Source: Taenia hydatigena (lineage: Eukaryota; Platyhelminthes; Cestoda; Cyclophyllidea; Taeniidae). Taken from it: 64,000 nucleotides of DNA. Of the stretch, positions 1 to 10,965 are shown one piece after another. The notes below the pieces were generated by a model. The model worked only from the letters and a program-made list of their open reading frames with translations. It was not told where the DNA came from and did not search any database. The translations under genes were made by a program, and so were the position numbers. The first letter of the stretch is position 1. Each line of letters opens with the position of its first letter. The stretch covers positions 2,904,418 to 2,968,417 of the forward strand of contig JADWOT020000004.1 in the NCBI GenBank assembly GCA_036345935.2, read 5' to 3'.

Positions 1-38
1 AAGAATGAATTAGACAGAAATGAGAGGTGAGGGCTCAC

Positions 39-254
39 AGCTCCTTGGCGGCAACCAGTTGAGCCTCTTCACGACACAAGTTGTAGAATATCCAGAAGAG
101 AATTTCATCGGTCAATTTATCTAATGGTGGGTCGGAGGGAGAAGAGCGGCAATTCGATGGTGGATTCGGTACTCAACAGGCTCGTCATTCCACCTCATGT
201 GGTGGCAACGTGCATTGGTCGGCCAGAGGAGATGTGAACCTGTTGTGCATTTCA
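39..254 (-). pseudogene. CNOT2-like pseudogene, NOT-box exon (copy A)
   Basis: Read on the minus strand, this is the left-arm counterpart of the better preserved exon at 48,957-49,175. CNOT2 is the NOT2 subunit of the cytoplasmic CCR4-NOT deadenylase; its C-terminal NOT box binds NOT1 and NOT3. The exon starts after an acceptor ending TTGTTCAG and ends at a GTGAGC donor (38-33). The right-arm copy reads through motifs such as VEYRIHHRIADRLP and LVAAKEL, which align with the human CNOT2 NOT-box region. Here a 2-base loss after the HEVE motif shifts the frame and a TAG follows, so the copy is dead. The family call rests on my recall of CNOT2 proteins, not on a search. Confidence 0.75.
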
Positions 255-490
255 CTGAACAACAGAAAAGGACACTAGAAATTACACACACCACAAAATT
301 TAAGCATGAGGAGGTGGCAATCAGAGAGAAGAGGAGAATGAGGAGGAGGACGTGGGTGCTTGGAGACTGTGACCAGCATGACACAGCCGTGACTCAGATG
401 AGGAAAATGCTCCATCTGCCCAACAAATGGAGGCACCATATGAACAAGTGCACGTATAAAATAGATGAGGGAATTGAGGTGCTGACTAAC

Positions 491-1660
491 CCAGGTTGAA
501 ACCAATTGTGAAAGTTTGTCTGCTGAGTTCAATTCCAGTTGCGAAGGCTCCGAGTGACGACTCGATTTCTGCGAGCCTTAATGGGCCAAGCATTCCATAT
601 TGGTTGTTGATCATGTGAGTGGGAATGCCGATGATGCGATGATTGTCGAAGAGTTGAATGGAGTGGGCAGAATCATCAGCTTCGGAGGATGTAGTGTCAC
701 TCTGTGCACGGTTCGTTTGATTGCACAATTAACTACGATGCGCAGCCGGGTTTAATATAGGTGCTGTGGAATGAGCCGATTGGATAGAAATGGGAATGAT
801 GTAGGACATAAGAGGCAGTGGCGTTGATGAAGGAGGATGGGCATGACATTGAAGGAGTAGCATTTGCAGCAGCAGTGGAATAAACACCACAATCATTGGT
901 GGAGAAGAGAGTTGGTGGTATCTTTGCATATGGGAGGGTGGAAAAATCCTCATCCATGCAGAACTTCGTATTTGTCTGTCTCCTGAATATAGGGAAGGAA
1001 ATGTGACCAGAAGTACAGCTACCATCACCACCACTACGCAAACGAGCTGTTCCACTGTTGCTACTACCCATCGTAGTAGCTGCAACTCGATTTCGACGCT
1101 GAGAGCTGTCTGGCCTACCTTCACCATCTGATGGATTTGCGCACTTGACACTGAAGGAGGAATCGGAAGAATCAAATATAAGACCGATACTCGAGGTTGT
1201 GCATAGCTTGATGGAAGGGATAACACGCCCATTCAAACATTCCATACTGGCAGCAGGCTTGCTTGGTCCCAGCAACGACGAGTTGGCACTGTCTGCAGGA
1301 CTGAATAAGAGTGGAGATCGAGGACCCTCAGAGTTGAACGAGTGGTCCAAGCTCCACATTAGAGTGAGCAGAGGAGGCTTAAAACTACCTTATTTTGGTG
1401 GTGTTACGCCAAGGTATGGACTGGTGACTTGTGGAAGATAACTGACCACATCGTTTTCATACTGCAGCCTACATTTTCAGCAATGATCCTGTTGTGTCCA
1501 TTAAAGTTTGATGTCCTAAGTTGAGTGAGAGATGGAGGACGAGGAGCTTGGTTCTATTCAACAGCGCCGTTTGGTATGCTTAGTAATGAGAAAGCACTGG
1601 CGTCGATGAGGAATACGAAGAGGAAGTGGAAAGAGAAAGCATGGAACTATGTTGGAACCA
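491..1660 (-). pseudogene. CNOT2-like pseudogene, upstream exon (copy A)
   Basis: On the minus strand this region reads through a Ser/Thr-rich linker, a short motif MDEDFSTLP that resembles the NEDFPALP motif of CNOT2, then IQLFDNHRIIGIPTHMINN and IGFNL, which match the human block around GRVTNIPQGMVTDQFGM and GLNL. The exon ends at base 491 before a GTTAGT donor. Damage: a CAG to TAG change near 1,557, a CAA to TAA change near 727, and a frameshift between the linker and the NOT-box approach. Unlike copy B it keeps the 23-codon stretch containing the EDF motif. The 5' limit is uncertain. Shorter open frames on the plus strand here are shadows. Confidence 0.75.
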
Positions 1661-2299
1661 TCCTATTCTCTCCAATTTTACACACCACACATGTAATGCT
1701 CACTTACCCTCCTATCAGTAGTTTGCTGGAAACACGAGGCCTTCATTCGTACATAAGTCTGCACATACTTTGTTGTTCTAGATTTTGTGTATTCATGAGG
1801 AAAGGATGATTCAGCCTACCTAGAGATGGCGTTCTCCGATGAGGATTGACTGAATGCACTCGGCCTATGTGAAACATGAGTTGAAATAGTGCAACTTACT
1901 GTCCTTTCTCTGTCATCGCTTCAGCACGTGTGGTGGACAAACGAGGAACAGACGAGCAGCGGGTCTGCCAGCTGTCGATGAGATGAAAAAATAGCACGAC
2001 GAAGATCACCACCCTTTGTATGCGTGTGAGTCACTAGTTTAAACTCACGTACGAAGGGTCACCCACATGTGCGTGTGTGTTTAGATGTTATTAACGCTAA
2101 TCTTGATTTCTTCTGTGATTCGTTGTTTGATTCGTCGCCTAACCACAATCACACGGGTGGTTAGTGGCAGAAAAGCGGAGGCACAAACGACACATTTCAT
2201 CTGCATTAGATCAGCGTAGGCAGCTGTGACGGCGCTAATGAAAATGAAATGGTTTTAGTCGTAAAGCACGATTTTATTTTACAAAACACAAATAACCAT

Positions 2300-2665
2300 A
2301 CTCTCATTGGATTGTCTGCGCATTGTTCGTAGTGATGCCAACTGTGTGTCAGAGCGGTTAAGAAGGAAGTTGAAGTTGAGGGCTACTTCAGCTGAGGTTT
2401 TGGGTAATGCCAATTTTAAATCGGCAATCATTGAACTTTGCAGAGAGTTTTAACTGGATTGGGCTCCTCCCATAGCAAGGCTTGTCGGAGGTGGAAGCAA
2501 ATTCTTGTGGCTAGAAACAAATTGTCCTGTCCGAATGGCATTTGGCTTGAGTGAATGCATTAGCTTCTATCTGGCCTGTGTCTATTCTGAAGGAGAAAAT
2601 ACTTTTGTGTGTGCAAAGTTCACCAGAAATAAACCAGTGGGTTTTATGCTTTCCTTATAAGCTTT
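2300..2665 (+). pseudogene. Degenerate coding trace, possibly retroelement pol
   Basis: With one stop (TAA near 2,449), this region reads as a continuous peptide of about 115 residues. The same frame persists in the right arm at 47,140-46,780 on the minus strand, where it carries a different set of stops. Segments such as LRRKL, ELCRDYL, LDWAPPIARL and a later SEC..F.LACVYSEG..TFVCAKF look faintly like the peptidase-A17/RNase H stretch of BEL/Pao retrotransposons (FDPLG..., ELCR..L.WD.P, FSDAS...AYGAVVYLR). The alignment is loose and the FDPLG core is missing, so this is a guess. It could instead be a lost exon of a host gene. Confidence 0.22.
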
Positions 2666-2752
2666 ATGTAATGAAGAATCTAAAGCACAACGGGCGCTCA
2701 TTATCTGAGTGAAGGGGTGCAGTTACTTTGCTTCCGCTGTTTTACTTTCAAT

Positions 2753-3612
2753 CGACTGAGAATTTCGATCCACTCTGGGCTACTCTTTTGCGATCAACCC
2801 TGCATGACAACTTTCGTTGACATTTAAGCTCTAACGGTGCGTCAAACAGCGCAGCTTGGTGGAGGCATCAACAAATTAATGATGATTAGTGAAGTGACTG
2901 CATGCGAATAGTAAGAATGCATTGCATGATTCTTGCTACAGATCACGAAATCACTACTTTTTGTCCGAATGGAGGCCGGATGAGCATGCTTAAACAGACC
3001 AGTCATTTCCAACTGGCAGTCATTCCTGCCCTTACTAACAGTATTGTCCTTTCCCATCATAATATGGTTCCTTATCAACTCACTACACAAGTACCAACAA
3101 GCAAAGCGTCCTCCTGATCTCGTTGGCTCATGATTTAGGTAGTTCGTATGATTTTGGACATTATCGTCCCCCACAATGTCTTTTCAAACTGTCCTGCTAG
3201 ACTCTTTGGTCCTGTAACTGGGCATTTTTAGAGAAACTATGCAGGAGAATTAACGCACGTAAAGGTAATGGATCGAACAACAAAGAACTGTGTGGTTAGC
3301 ACCTGCCAAATGCAAAGTAAGACATGTTTTGACGTGAGAGACATGTAGTGAGGAGTCCTATCACAAAGTTTAGTACGCCAAATGAAGCAACAACTTGTAC
3401 CACATAGCAAACGTCGCCTTTCGTAACAGCAAAATGAATGCTTCTAATTTCAGTTAATGGGTCAAGTTATCCCAATTTAGTTGCTGCTCCTTGACATGTT
3501 GAGAGGAATTAGACTTATTTAGCTTCACTCATTGACAATCAGTCCTGCATGACAACATTCGCCTACATTTGAGCTCTATGGATAGATCAAACTGCACTGC
3601 TTGACCAAGGCA
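2753..3612 (+). repeat. 80-bp dispersed repeat pair inside the duplicon
   Basis: The segment at about 2,753-2,835 (CCTGCATGACAACTTTCG..., then GAGGCATCA) is repeated at 3,533-3,612 (CCTGCATGACAACATTCG..., then AAGGCATCA). The start-to-start spacing is about 780 bp. Both members also exist in the right arm (about 46,600-46,650 and 45,868-45,930) and one in the third copy (58,950-59,010), so the pair predates duplication of the block. No coding content was recognised in the sequence between the members. Confidence 0.6.
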
Positions 3613-3847
3613 TCAGGTGAGACAGCAATGCTATTTAAAACTGAACAAAGTCAGTTTTAATTCATGAATTAAGACTTGCAGCTAATTGGACCTATATGAA
3701 ACGCTAAGCAGACAAGCTACGTGGAACGCATTGTCAATAGGCGAAGAAGAAACGATGCAATGAATCGATTCCATTATTTGGCGTGCATGGAATGAGCAGT
3801 CAACAGGTGAACTATGCAACTATTCACATAAACAAATTGATGGAGAG

Positions 3848-4069
3848 TTGCTCATTTACATTAATCACATTAAAGCGGTTAAGTTCAAGAACCACCAAGA
3901 GATCAGAGGCTTGCTTGGCTTTGGAATTGGTGGAAAGGCAGGATTTGGTGATCGTGTGCATGGACGAAACCTAATGGACGGGAATCAGCAAATTAAAATA
4001 TCAAGTCAATTGTATTCAGTACTGGTTCGTACCCTAATACTTAATTGTGGGAGAACCATCACGCCATAA
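3848..4069 (+). other. Unrecognised open frame shared by both arms
   Basis: A 73-codon frame whose counterpart at 45,414-45,617 (minus) stays open over the aligned part. The peptide has a glycine-rich centre (GLLGFGIGG) and no hydrophobic segment. I do not recognise a family. No start or splice signal was established, so it may be a relic of an exon or a chance open frame. It is listed because both arms keep it open. Confidence 0.2.
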
Positions 4070-4649
4070 TTTGACAAATACATTTTCAACGTCTTCAATA
4101 GATGTGCTAAATTCATAAGGTCGCCATCTCGAAATAAAGTGATCTCTTTTGCGGAATATTCGAATTACGTTTAGTCGAGGTAGCAGAAAACCAGGCCACC
4201 CCAGAAATCGGTGTCAGGCTCGTGCTATTGAGACACTGTAGATAGACCTATTCACTGCATATAAGCAAAGTCGTTGTTTTGGGACTCGTCTAAAAGCGTT
4301 GCAAGATGCAGGAGTCAAAGGTGCTTTCAATGCATCCTATCATTCAAAGCGGATTCTAGCACAAAATTAAAGATGATTATCTTGAAATGCCGTGCGGAGG
4401 CGTTAACCTACTTGATTAATCAACAATGTTTGGTACAATCCTGACAAACGCAGAGACGAGTGCATTGAGAAGTCAAGGGCAGTATAACGCTGAGTTCAAG
4501 TAGAGCTAGTCAAATGCCGAGCATAATTTGGGTTAGTATGTAAAATTCGTAGAATAAAGAGCATGCAAAGACAATTCTAGGATGCCGAAATCTGATACAA
4601 TGGATCTGTAGTTAAAGGTAATGAAGTGTGGCATAACATTTCAAAGAAA

Positions 4650-4856
4650 TCAAAGACATTTAAACTCAACAGCAATAAAAAACTCAAGCAAGGAGAAGAT
4701 CCCTTGATTGAAGGCATTCATTTGATTGTCGCCCTTGCCTTTCACATCGAATGTACATTCAACATCATGCATTAGAAAAGCTCTAAGTTGGAAGCGCATT
4801 CCAAAGTCGGGCAGGCAATCAGAATTTGCTGGGAAGATAGGCTTAATAAGTTCCAT
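4650..4856 (-). CDS. Small 68-codon ORF, left copy
   Basis: The frame starts MELIKPIF and ends EFKCL before a stop. Exactly the same length is open in the right arm (44,608-44,814, plus) and in the third duplicon (57,699-57,905, plus), with shared motifs ANSDCLPDFGMR and MNAFNQGI. Between the last two copies I counted 4 synonymous and 8 non-synonymous changes, close to neutral expectation, so protein constraint is not shown. The family is unknown, with no signal peptide or known motif. It could be an exon relic or a chance frame inherited three times. Confidence 0.25.
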   Translation of the reverse strand: MELIKPIFPANSDCLPDFGMRFQLRAFLMHDVECTFDVKGKGDNQMNAFNQGIFSLLEFFIAVEFKCL

Positions 4857-5422
4857 ATGTTTATCCAGTTATTATGGCTTCATGTACAGATAAGCTTTCC
4901 TTTATCGTGCTACATTAGAATCAAGAGGAACTCGTGAATTAACATTTAACAACGCTAATAAATCTGACGCCATAATGACGGGAATCACAGGCAGTGCAAT
5001 GAGATTAGCCTTACAAACTGAGTGCATAAAGACAATTTCTTGATTATGTGAAACGAAGTACGCATTGCAATCTCGATGGGTGCGGGCTGAGATGCAGTCA
5101 TGGAAGGTAATGATAAGCCAAAATGCTTGGTGGATGGCTACTCACACAACTCATTCCCATATTCATAGCGGCAGGGACAGCAGATGCAGCAACAACAGAC
5201 TTATCCCCCTTTACTCCACCAGGTCTCTCCCTTGAATCCTCTAACACAGCAATAGTTAATAGTGATGTAACCATGGCTGGATTATTTCGAATATCCGTTC
5301 CCCATCTCCCTCATCAAATTACTTTCATTGCAGTCTTGAATACTTTATCGGATTGCGAATTTAGAATGTGCATTCACGGAAACTTCAACACAAAAAGGAA
5401 CTTAAAACCGATATCTCATGAT

Positions 5423-7619
5423 AACTAAATGCGGACATAATCCATTTTCAGCAGATCTACACGATGGCACCGCAACAGTTCAGCCAGGTAATGACTCAAT
5501 GCGTAGCACCTACGCAGATGGAATACGCCCCACTTAGCAGTTATGAGCTGACTACGTCTGTTCTCGGGACCTATAGACGCTGTCGCATCCCACAGGAGCG
5601 ATAAGCATTCGCACCTTGATTTCTCAATTGCCTGCAATGTCAGGCGACTAAAGCAGAACGCTTGCCACATAAGTCATTATCAGAGTGGAAGCGTTCAAGT
5701 GGGTAAACCGTCTACCTATTATCAGATGGGAAAGAGAAGCTGGTACTTCAGAAGACCTCTACTTCTAATGAAAGTTATGGAATGCGATGGGTAGTCCCTC
5801 AGATCCCAGTCGTCTGCTGTTAAGGCGACGAATTTGTTACGTAGTAATGTTTGAGTTTCAGTGCTGCACTTCCTCGTCAATTGCGCTCTCATTTAAAGGC
5901 ATCAAATGTGGACAGCAACCATGCCGAAAGTCACTAACCTTCGTCACGACTCCCTTCGTGAGCAAATGCAGCGCAGTTGTCTCAAAAAGCTTCTACTAGC
6001 TTCATAGTTAATTTTGCCTCATAAGGGAAAAGAGTCCACCCCACAGTACGGCTGAAGACACTAAAGTGTGCCTGAAATGAATGTGCTCATACAGATGCGG
6101 TCAATGACCATCCTTCCAATGCAGCAAAATTGGCTTCAAAATCGTTGCTTTATGTTCCTCGTGAGGGGTAAGTTAGTGAGTCTTAGGGAAGGAAGTTGGA
6201 CCCATTCCGCCTCAACAGCAAATTGACTACCAGAAACAGCGCTCTCCAACATGTCAGAAGGGATGAAATTCCACTTATGCCATATCAGCCATCATTAAGA
6301 ACACTCCTCCATTAAATTTTTATCTGTGCCGCAATAAGTGTAAAATTTGCATATTTTTATATTTACGGACAAAATAGTAGGTCAAAATGGCTTCATTTTA
6401 AGCGCAGAGTACATTTGCCGTTCAGTAATGATGTTTCTTACTAAACTACGCATCACTCGACTTCCTAACCAGTGTAAAAGAAACCGATCTCAACTAGGTA
6501 AATGTTTCACTTCTCCAGCTACGATGACTTATGTTCAGTTGCATTCGCATTACAACTTGTAATATTTAAATGTAGCCTTTTCACTGCAAGTAATTAGTAA
6601 CTGCTACAGCTGTCGCCACTTTGTTAAGCACTCAACTACACCATTCATTTGCTACGCCACTACCACCTCGAGATCATTTGGCATGCACTCACCTTTCTCA
6701 CATTCTCCGCCTTGTTTGGTGAACTTCAATAACCCAATGCGTGGCCGACTCCATCATCGCTGCCACCATCGCTGATGTAGAGATCTGCACTGGTTGCCTC
6801 GTTCCTTGCAACCAATTTAGAGTGGCACGCAAATCGGTGTCCCATGACCATTCAAAACATTGTAAGCACTGTTAGTTTATCCTCTTTAGGTGCTGTTCTA
6901 CAACCACAATTTTTGATTTGTATAAAACACTCTGACGTCACCTTGCCGCGTCTGACAGTTTCTCCTACACTCAACAAAGGCGCTGACCCTTGACAACATC
7001 AGAAACAGCGACCGAACCATGCAGCGCTGGCTGCGGCTACGTGAGCAATGGAAATGGAATGGAGGACAATCAGTTGGTGGGTACTGTAGCCTCCCGCACT
7101 ACCATCTACGGTTCTATCTTAGCCCACTATCATCACAAAATAGATCCAAACTTTGATCTACACAGCCTTACTGCCCCTTGCATCGACCCATTCATTAAAT
7201 CATCCACCCTCCCACATCACTAAAGTGCAGTCGATTTGCTGATTAGGCTCGCTTCTTGCTCTCTGTTATAATCTACTTATTTGTATCAACATGTTCCAAA
7301 GTCTTCTATGCGTACAACATCATCTGCCTCTCTGTGTTCCATAGCAACGACATACAGACGCGATTGTTTTGCTAAGGTCTCAGCGCACGAGTGATCCGTG
7401 GGCGTCAAAGCTTTGGCATGGAAGCACAATTGGGATCGACCTAATTCTTTCATCCATACGATCGCTTCTGCATTTTATTGGAAAATCTAGGAAAAAATAC
7501 ACATCTATATTGCTTAATCCTTGGGCGCCGGCTTCATTTCACTTTCCCATTAATGCTTCTTGGTGGCTTCTCTTACTATTACACCGTATCATTTGGCTTC
7601 GTTCATGTCAAAACGTATA
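5423..7619 (+). repeat. 2.2-kb block absent from the right arm
   Basis: The right arm passes directly from the equivalent of base 7,620 to the equivalent of base 5,422 (near 44,035-44,042), so this block is either an insertion here or a deletion there. It recurs in inverse orientation at 54,962-57,130. No terminal inverted repeat was seen and no convincing target duplication, though a short TAATG-like sequence lies near the junction. Two open frames stay recognisable in both copies: one containing CECLSLLWDATASIGPENRR, another containing SRLYVVAMEH. Neither matches a family I know. A silent non-autonomous element or a host fragment are both possible. Confidence 0.6.
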
Positions 7620-7734
7620 TAATGTGTCCTTTTCCTAATAGCTTTGTTCAGCAAAACTGGACGACACCACGGCCTAAAGCTCTACCCTGTGTACAATGTA
7701 CCGCGTCACCTATTCTGCTTCACTCAAGCAAGTC

Positions 7735-7860
7735 ATCGTCATTTTCCTTCCTTCTCTAAATCCACGTCTCCATTTCACGGATGCCTGCTTATTTCCATAT
7801 CATCAAACACGGGGAATGCATTTATGTATGGAGTTAAATGCCACCTTGAATAGAAATGAA
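7735..7860 (+). repeat. Module repeated within and between duplicons
   Basis: This segment contains GGATGCCTGCTTATTT and, further on, a GCATTTATGTATGGAGTTAA stretch. Related copies occur at 9,505-9,620 in the same arm, at about 39,960-40,060, 42,220-42,320 and 43,830-43,940 in the right arm (inverted), and at 54,520-54,620 in the third duplicon. The module marks earlier rearrangement inside the block. No coding function was recognised. Confidence 0.6.
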
Positions 7861-8212
7861 AAACTCCCCTGTGGAAGTGTATCAGTTGCCCACACTTAGT
7901 TCTGGCCCAAAATCTGGCCAGTGAATGGTTGATGCATGCATGTGTGTCTGGTTTCGTTCCAGCATGGTTCTCTCATGGCGTTGCAGGGGCATCTTATAGT
8001 CTTGGAAGGGCAATTGAGGAGAGTGTTTTGGTGTCTCTCGGGTGATTTGATTGCTTAGGATTGGCATTTCGTTCGTTAGTATCGGCTGTGAGTGCTGTGC
8101 CTTTGCATAAGAACCACTTATAGTGCTTCTGAAGAGGAGGTGCTAGGGACAAAGGCTTAGAAGCAAGCGATAGTAAAGCGACAGGGTTCAATGTTTTGTA
8201 GGAAGAGACCAA

Positions 8213-8446
8213 ATGTACCAACTGAAGTCGGTGCTAAAACAGTCTGCGCCTTATAACGAAATAATGTTTGAATTGATTGAGTCGATATTAGTCGAGAAAG
8301 ATGACTGTGAGCTTGACATCCTTCATTATCATCTACAGCACTGCCACGCTATAAATTATCTGGATGCTAAAAATATCTGCACCAAATCATTTTGTAGGAA
8401 TCTTGGCCTTGATGTGATTTACCAATCGGCCCAATCGCTTTATTAA
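8213..8446 (+). other. Unrecognised open frame of the duplicon
   Basis: A 77-codon frame with the motifs ESILVEKDDCELDI, HYHLQHCHAINY and LGLDVIYQSAQS. A longer related frame (98 codons) is open in the right arm at 41,579-41,875 on the minus strand, but its first third is in a different frame here, so at least one copy has a frameshift. The composition looks protein-like. The family is unknown; it could be part of an old element or a pseudo-exon. Confidence 0.25.
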
Positions 8447-10080
8447 ATGCCTTACCGACTTGTGTGGGTACTTACGACGATGCCACGAGTAAACCATGTT
8501 GTTCTTAGTTGACGATGAAAATGGTGTCTTCGATTTGTTGCAATATCCCTGTCTAAACCGGTGTGCTGTCGGTACTTACTAAACTCACTAGCCAAACTGC
8601 CTGGCCCTGGTGACTAAAGAATTAGCTTGCAGTGATATTGTAGGCGTCAAATGAGGTGGAATTCGAGTTCAAGTAGGTACCACTGTCACCTCCTCTGTTA
8701 ATGCCTGCCCTATTAGCGATTGCATTACCCCGCGAACGACACTTCACCTATTCTTCTGACATCATATTATTTATGACAACCCGCAGAGGGCGTCCATTGA
8801 TAATGCTAAGAAAGAACGCGATGTGCACAGCGTTCCACACCGGCAGTATGCTGATTGACGGTGCATTCATTGTGCGAATGCTATGAGCGCAACATTTGGT
8901 GGCAATTTTGGTAGGCGCAGTTTACGTCAGGTAAATGATAGCTGTAAGCATATGAATCCATCCCATGAAGTATCTTCGGCAGTGCAGTTACTGAATAAGC
9001 ATGAAGAATATATATATATGTAGGCGAGCAACCGGGACCCCTCCTGTAACTCTGTGCTATTTAGATACTTGATGCGAATTCCACTCGAAAGGAAAACAAC
9101 TAATGCCCTCTTGGCTAATGTAAAATTTAAACAATTTAGTGTGTTATGTCAAAGTCTTACTCATGACCTGACGTTAGAGCACTTGATCGTATAAATGGGC
9201 ATCTAGTTAATTTTAGTGAAAATAAGACCATGCGAAACATTGGTTTACCTATTTAATATAGTGATTGGGTAGGTCAAGCGGTGTACCACTAAAATAGTTC
9301 TAGTAGGTAATAGTGCAGACACGGTGATGGCTAGCAACATTAGTGCGTAATGCAAACAACTCTATTTGATGAGATGTTTTGCGCGGCAAGGCATTACTGA
9401 GCTTCATTGGTTTCGAGACTGTTGGATAGCGAACGCCACGCACTTTACAATTTTGATTCGTACATTTAAATCTCATGCACTCACTCAAGCATGCCATCGT
9501 GTATGTCTTTCCACCCCCAAACCCGCGTCTCATTTTTATGGATGCCTGCTTATTTGCATATGGTCGAGCACACGGGAATGTACTTGTGTACGGGGCTAAA
9601 TGCTACCTTGCCTTATTGAAGTTCCTTCAGTAGATGCGCAAATTAACTACTCGACTGAATTAGGCCATAATTTGCAGAGGAATGTTTGAATATCATTTGA
9701 CACCTTAGGAGACACTGATTGGACCTACCAAATGTCGATGCTTCTCAATGAGCATTGACATTTTTCATTTCTCCTTTGGGAGACCTCAGGGTACAATGCA
9801 ACATAACGGTCTCTCTCGGTCACCGGTGGGCACATGTGTTGAGAGAATGAGGAATTGATAAGCATCATGTTTGTCAGTTTTCGATGCAACGAATGGAACG
9901 AGCATAGGTGAAGCACACCATACATGCCTGTACGTGAGTCGCCAGTTCGACCTCATGTACAAAGGGTCACTTACACGTACGCGTGTGTGGACGTTATCAG
10001 CGCTAATTTCTGCTCCGACCGCATTCGTTGTTCGATGCGTTGCCCTACCACAATCACACATGTAGGAGTTGGAAACTAAG

Positions 10081-10240
10081 CAAATGGAAAGGCACAGGGC
10101 CTCAGTGCAGACTGATGAGTTTCGGGTGGGAATCTGTAGATCTCCGTATTAACTGACTAACCATCTGTGAGCGGTGGCTTAATTACACCTATCTTGCCAG
10201 TCCTTGTATATTTTGTTGGGTAACAAAGACTATTACAGGA
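10081..10240 (+). repeat. Near-identical patch between the inverted arms
   Basis: Aligned by hand with the reverse complement of 39,371-39,530, this patch shows 3 differences in about 160 bases, including one identical run of about 120 bases (10,102-10,223). Surrounding arm sequence differs far more. Recent gene conversion between the arms, or constraint on an unknown element, could both explain it. No open frame or known RNA fold accounts for it. Confidence 0.75.
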
Positions 10241-10439
10241 GAATGGGGAGCATATTTTTGCAGATGGCTAGCATCAAAGCCGTTGCTGTGTCGGAGCAGA
10301 AAATAAGTGCTACAAATCACACGAAGGTCATTGAGAGAGGCACAGTTAGAAGGTCAGTCTATTTGTGCTGTGATGCTGTTGTTTGGAACTGAGCATTGCA
10401 ACCGTAAGTTATTTATTTCCCTAGTTGAATGTTCTCTGT

Positions 10440-10965
10440 TTTTAACAAGGCTTGAAGACGTACGAAGTCAATCATCATCAGCCTCATTCTTAGAGCTTGT
10501 AAGTCTGTCTCAACTCCAAAGCTCTCGCGTGTTATGATTTGAGGCTGGAAATAGGTTCACGTTATGTCGTCTTCGTGGAAGCACTTCTAGGCCCACGGCA
10601 TTTCAGCTTAACGCGAAGGAGACTAACAGGCTAGCGATCGTGAGTGGGAATAGTAGGGGATGCACCCGTTGCAGCGGTGTTCCCCTACTCGACATGAAGA
10701 AGGAAAATTTCTTGTCAACTTTGTTTCCATTTCATTCATTTTCAACTTCTTCCTCTGCATGTGGAATCAGGCAGAGGTGGTGATCACCTAGAGCTTGGTT
10801 TGAACTCAAATGGTAGTAAACATGACCATTAAGACATCATCTTTGTTCTCTTACGCTTCCACCTTTCCCTTTCCTTCGTCTCGGGTACTCTGAGTGTCTT
10901 TGCCTATCACTCTTACTTCCTGGTGGTTCATTATTCATTGTGCTTGTAGAGGGTTCCTGCAAATG
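10440..10965 (+). repeat. Interspersed repeat R, copy 1
   Basis: The first of three copies of a family seen also at 37,990-38,965 (minus) and 61,140-62,600 (plus). Shared landmarks include CAAAGCTCT, a TTTCCATTTCATTCATTTTC stretch, TGATCAC and GGTTCATTATTCATTGTGCT. This copy lacks the 420-bp interior present in the other two and diverges after about 10,965. No transposase or reverse transcriptase was recognised. Confidence 0.65.

Larger units (their letters stand above)
1..10965 (+). repeat. Left arm of a large inverted duplication
   Basis: This block recurs in reverse complement at about 38,235-49,198. Anchor pairs run in strict mirror order: 1,980 with 47,450; 2,800 with 46,630; 4,320 with 45,150; 5,123 with 44,337; 8,213 with 43,468; 9,000 with 41,020; 10,500 with 39,110; 10,690-10,965 with 38,540-38,235. 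In stretches compared by eye the arms differ by very roughly one base in ten. The left arm has a 2.2-kb block (5,423-7,619) that the right arm lacks. The arm starts at or before base 1, inside a CNOT2-like pseudogene, and ends inside an interspersed repeat. The limits are approximate because they were placed by hand. Confidence 0.9.

Noticed and set aside
1525..1809. 94-codon frame kept open in both arms (partner 47,639-47,923)
   Set aside because: It is antisense to the CNOT2-like N-terminal exon, whose sense frame has better composition (SIPNGAIEQNQAPRPPSS) and explains the conservation.
10107..10140. CTGATGAG near the identical patch as a hammerhead ribozyme core
   Set aside because: The required GAAA after stem II is absent (GAAT follows) and no stem III could be drawn.
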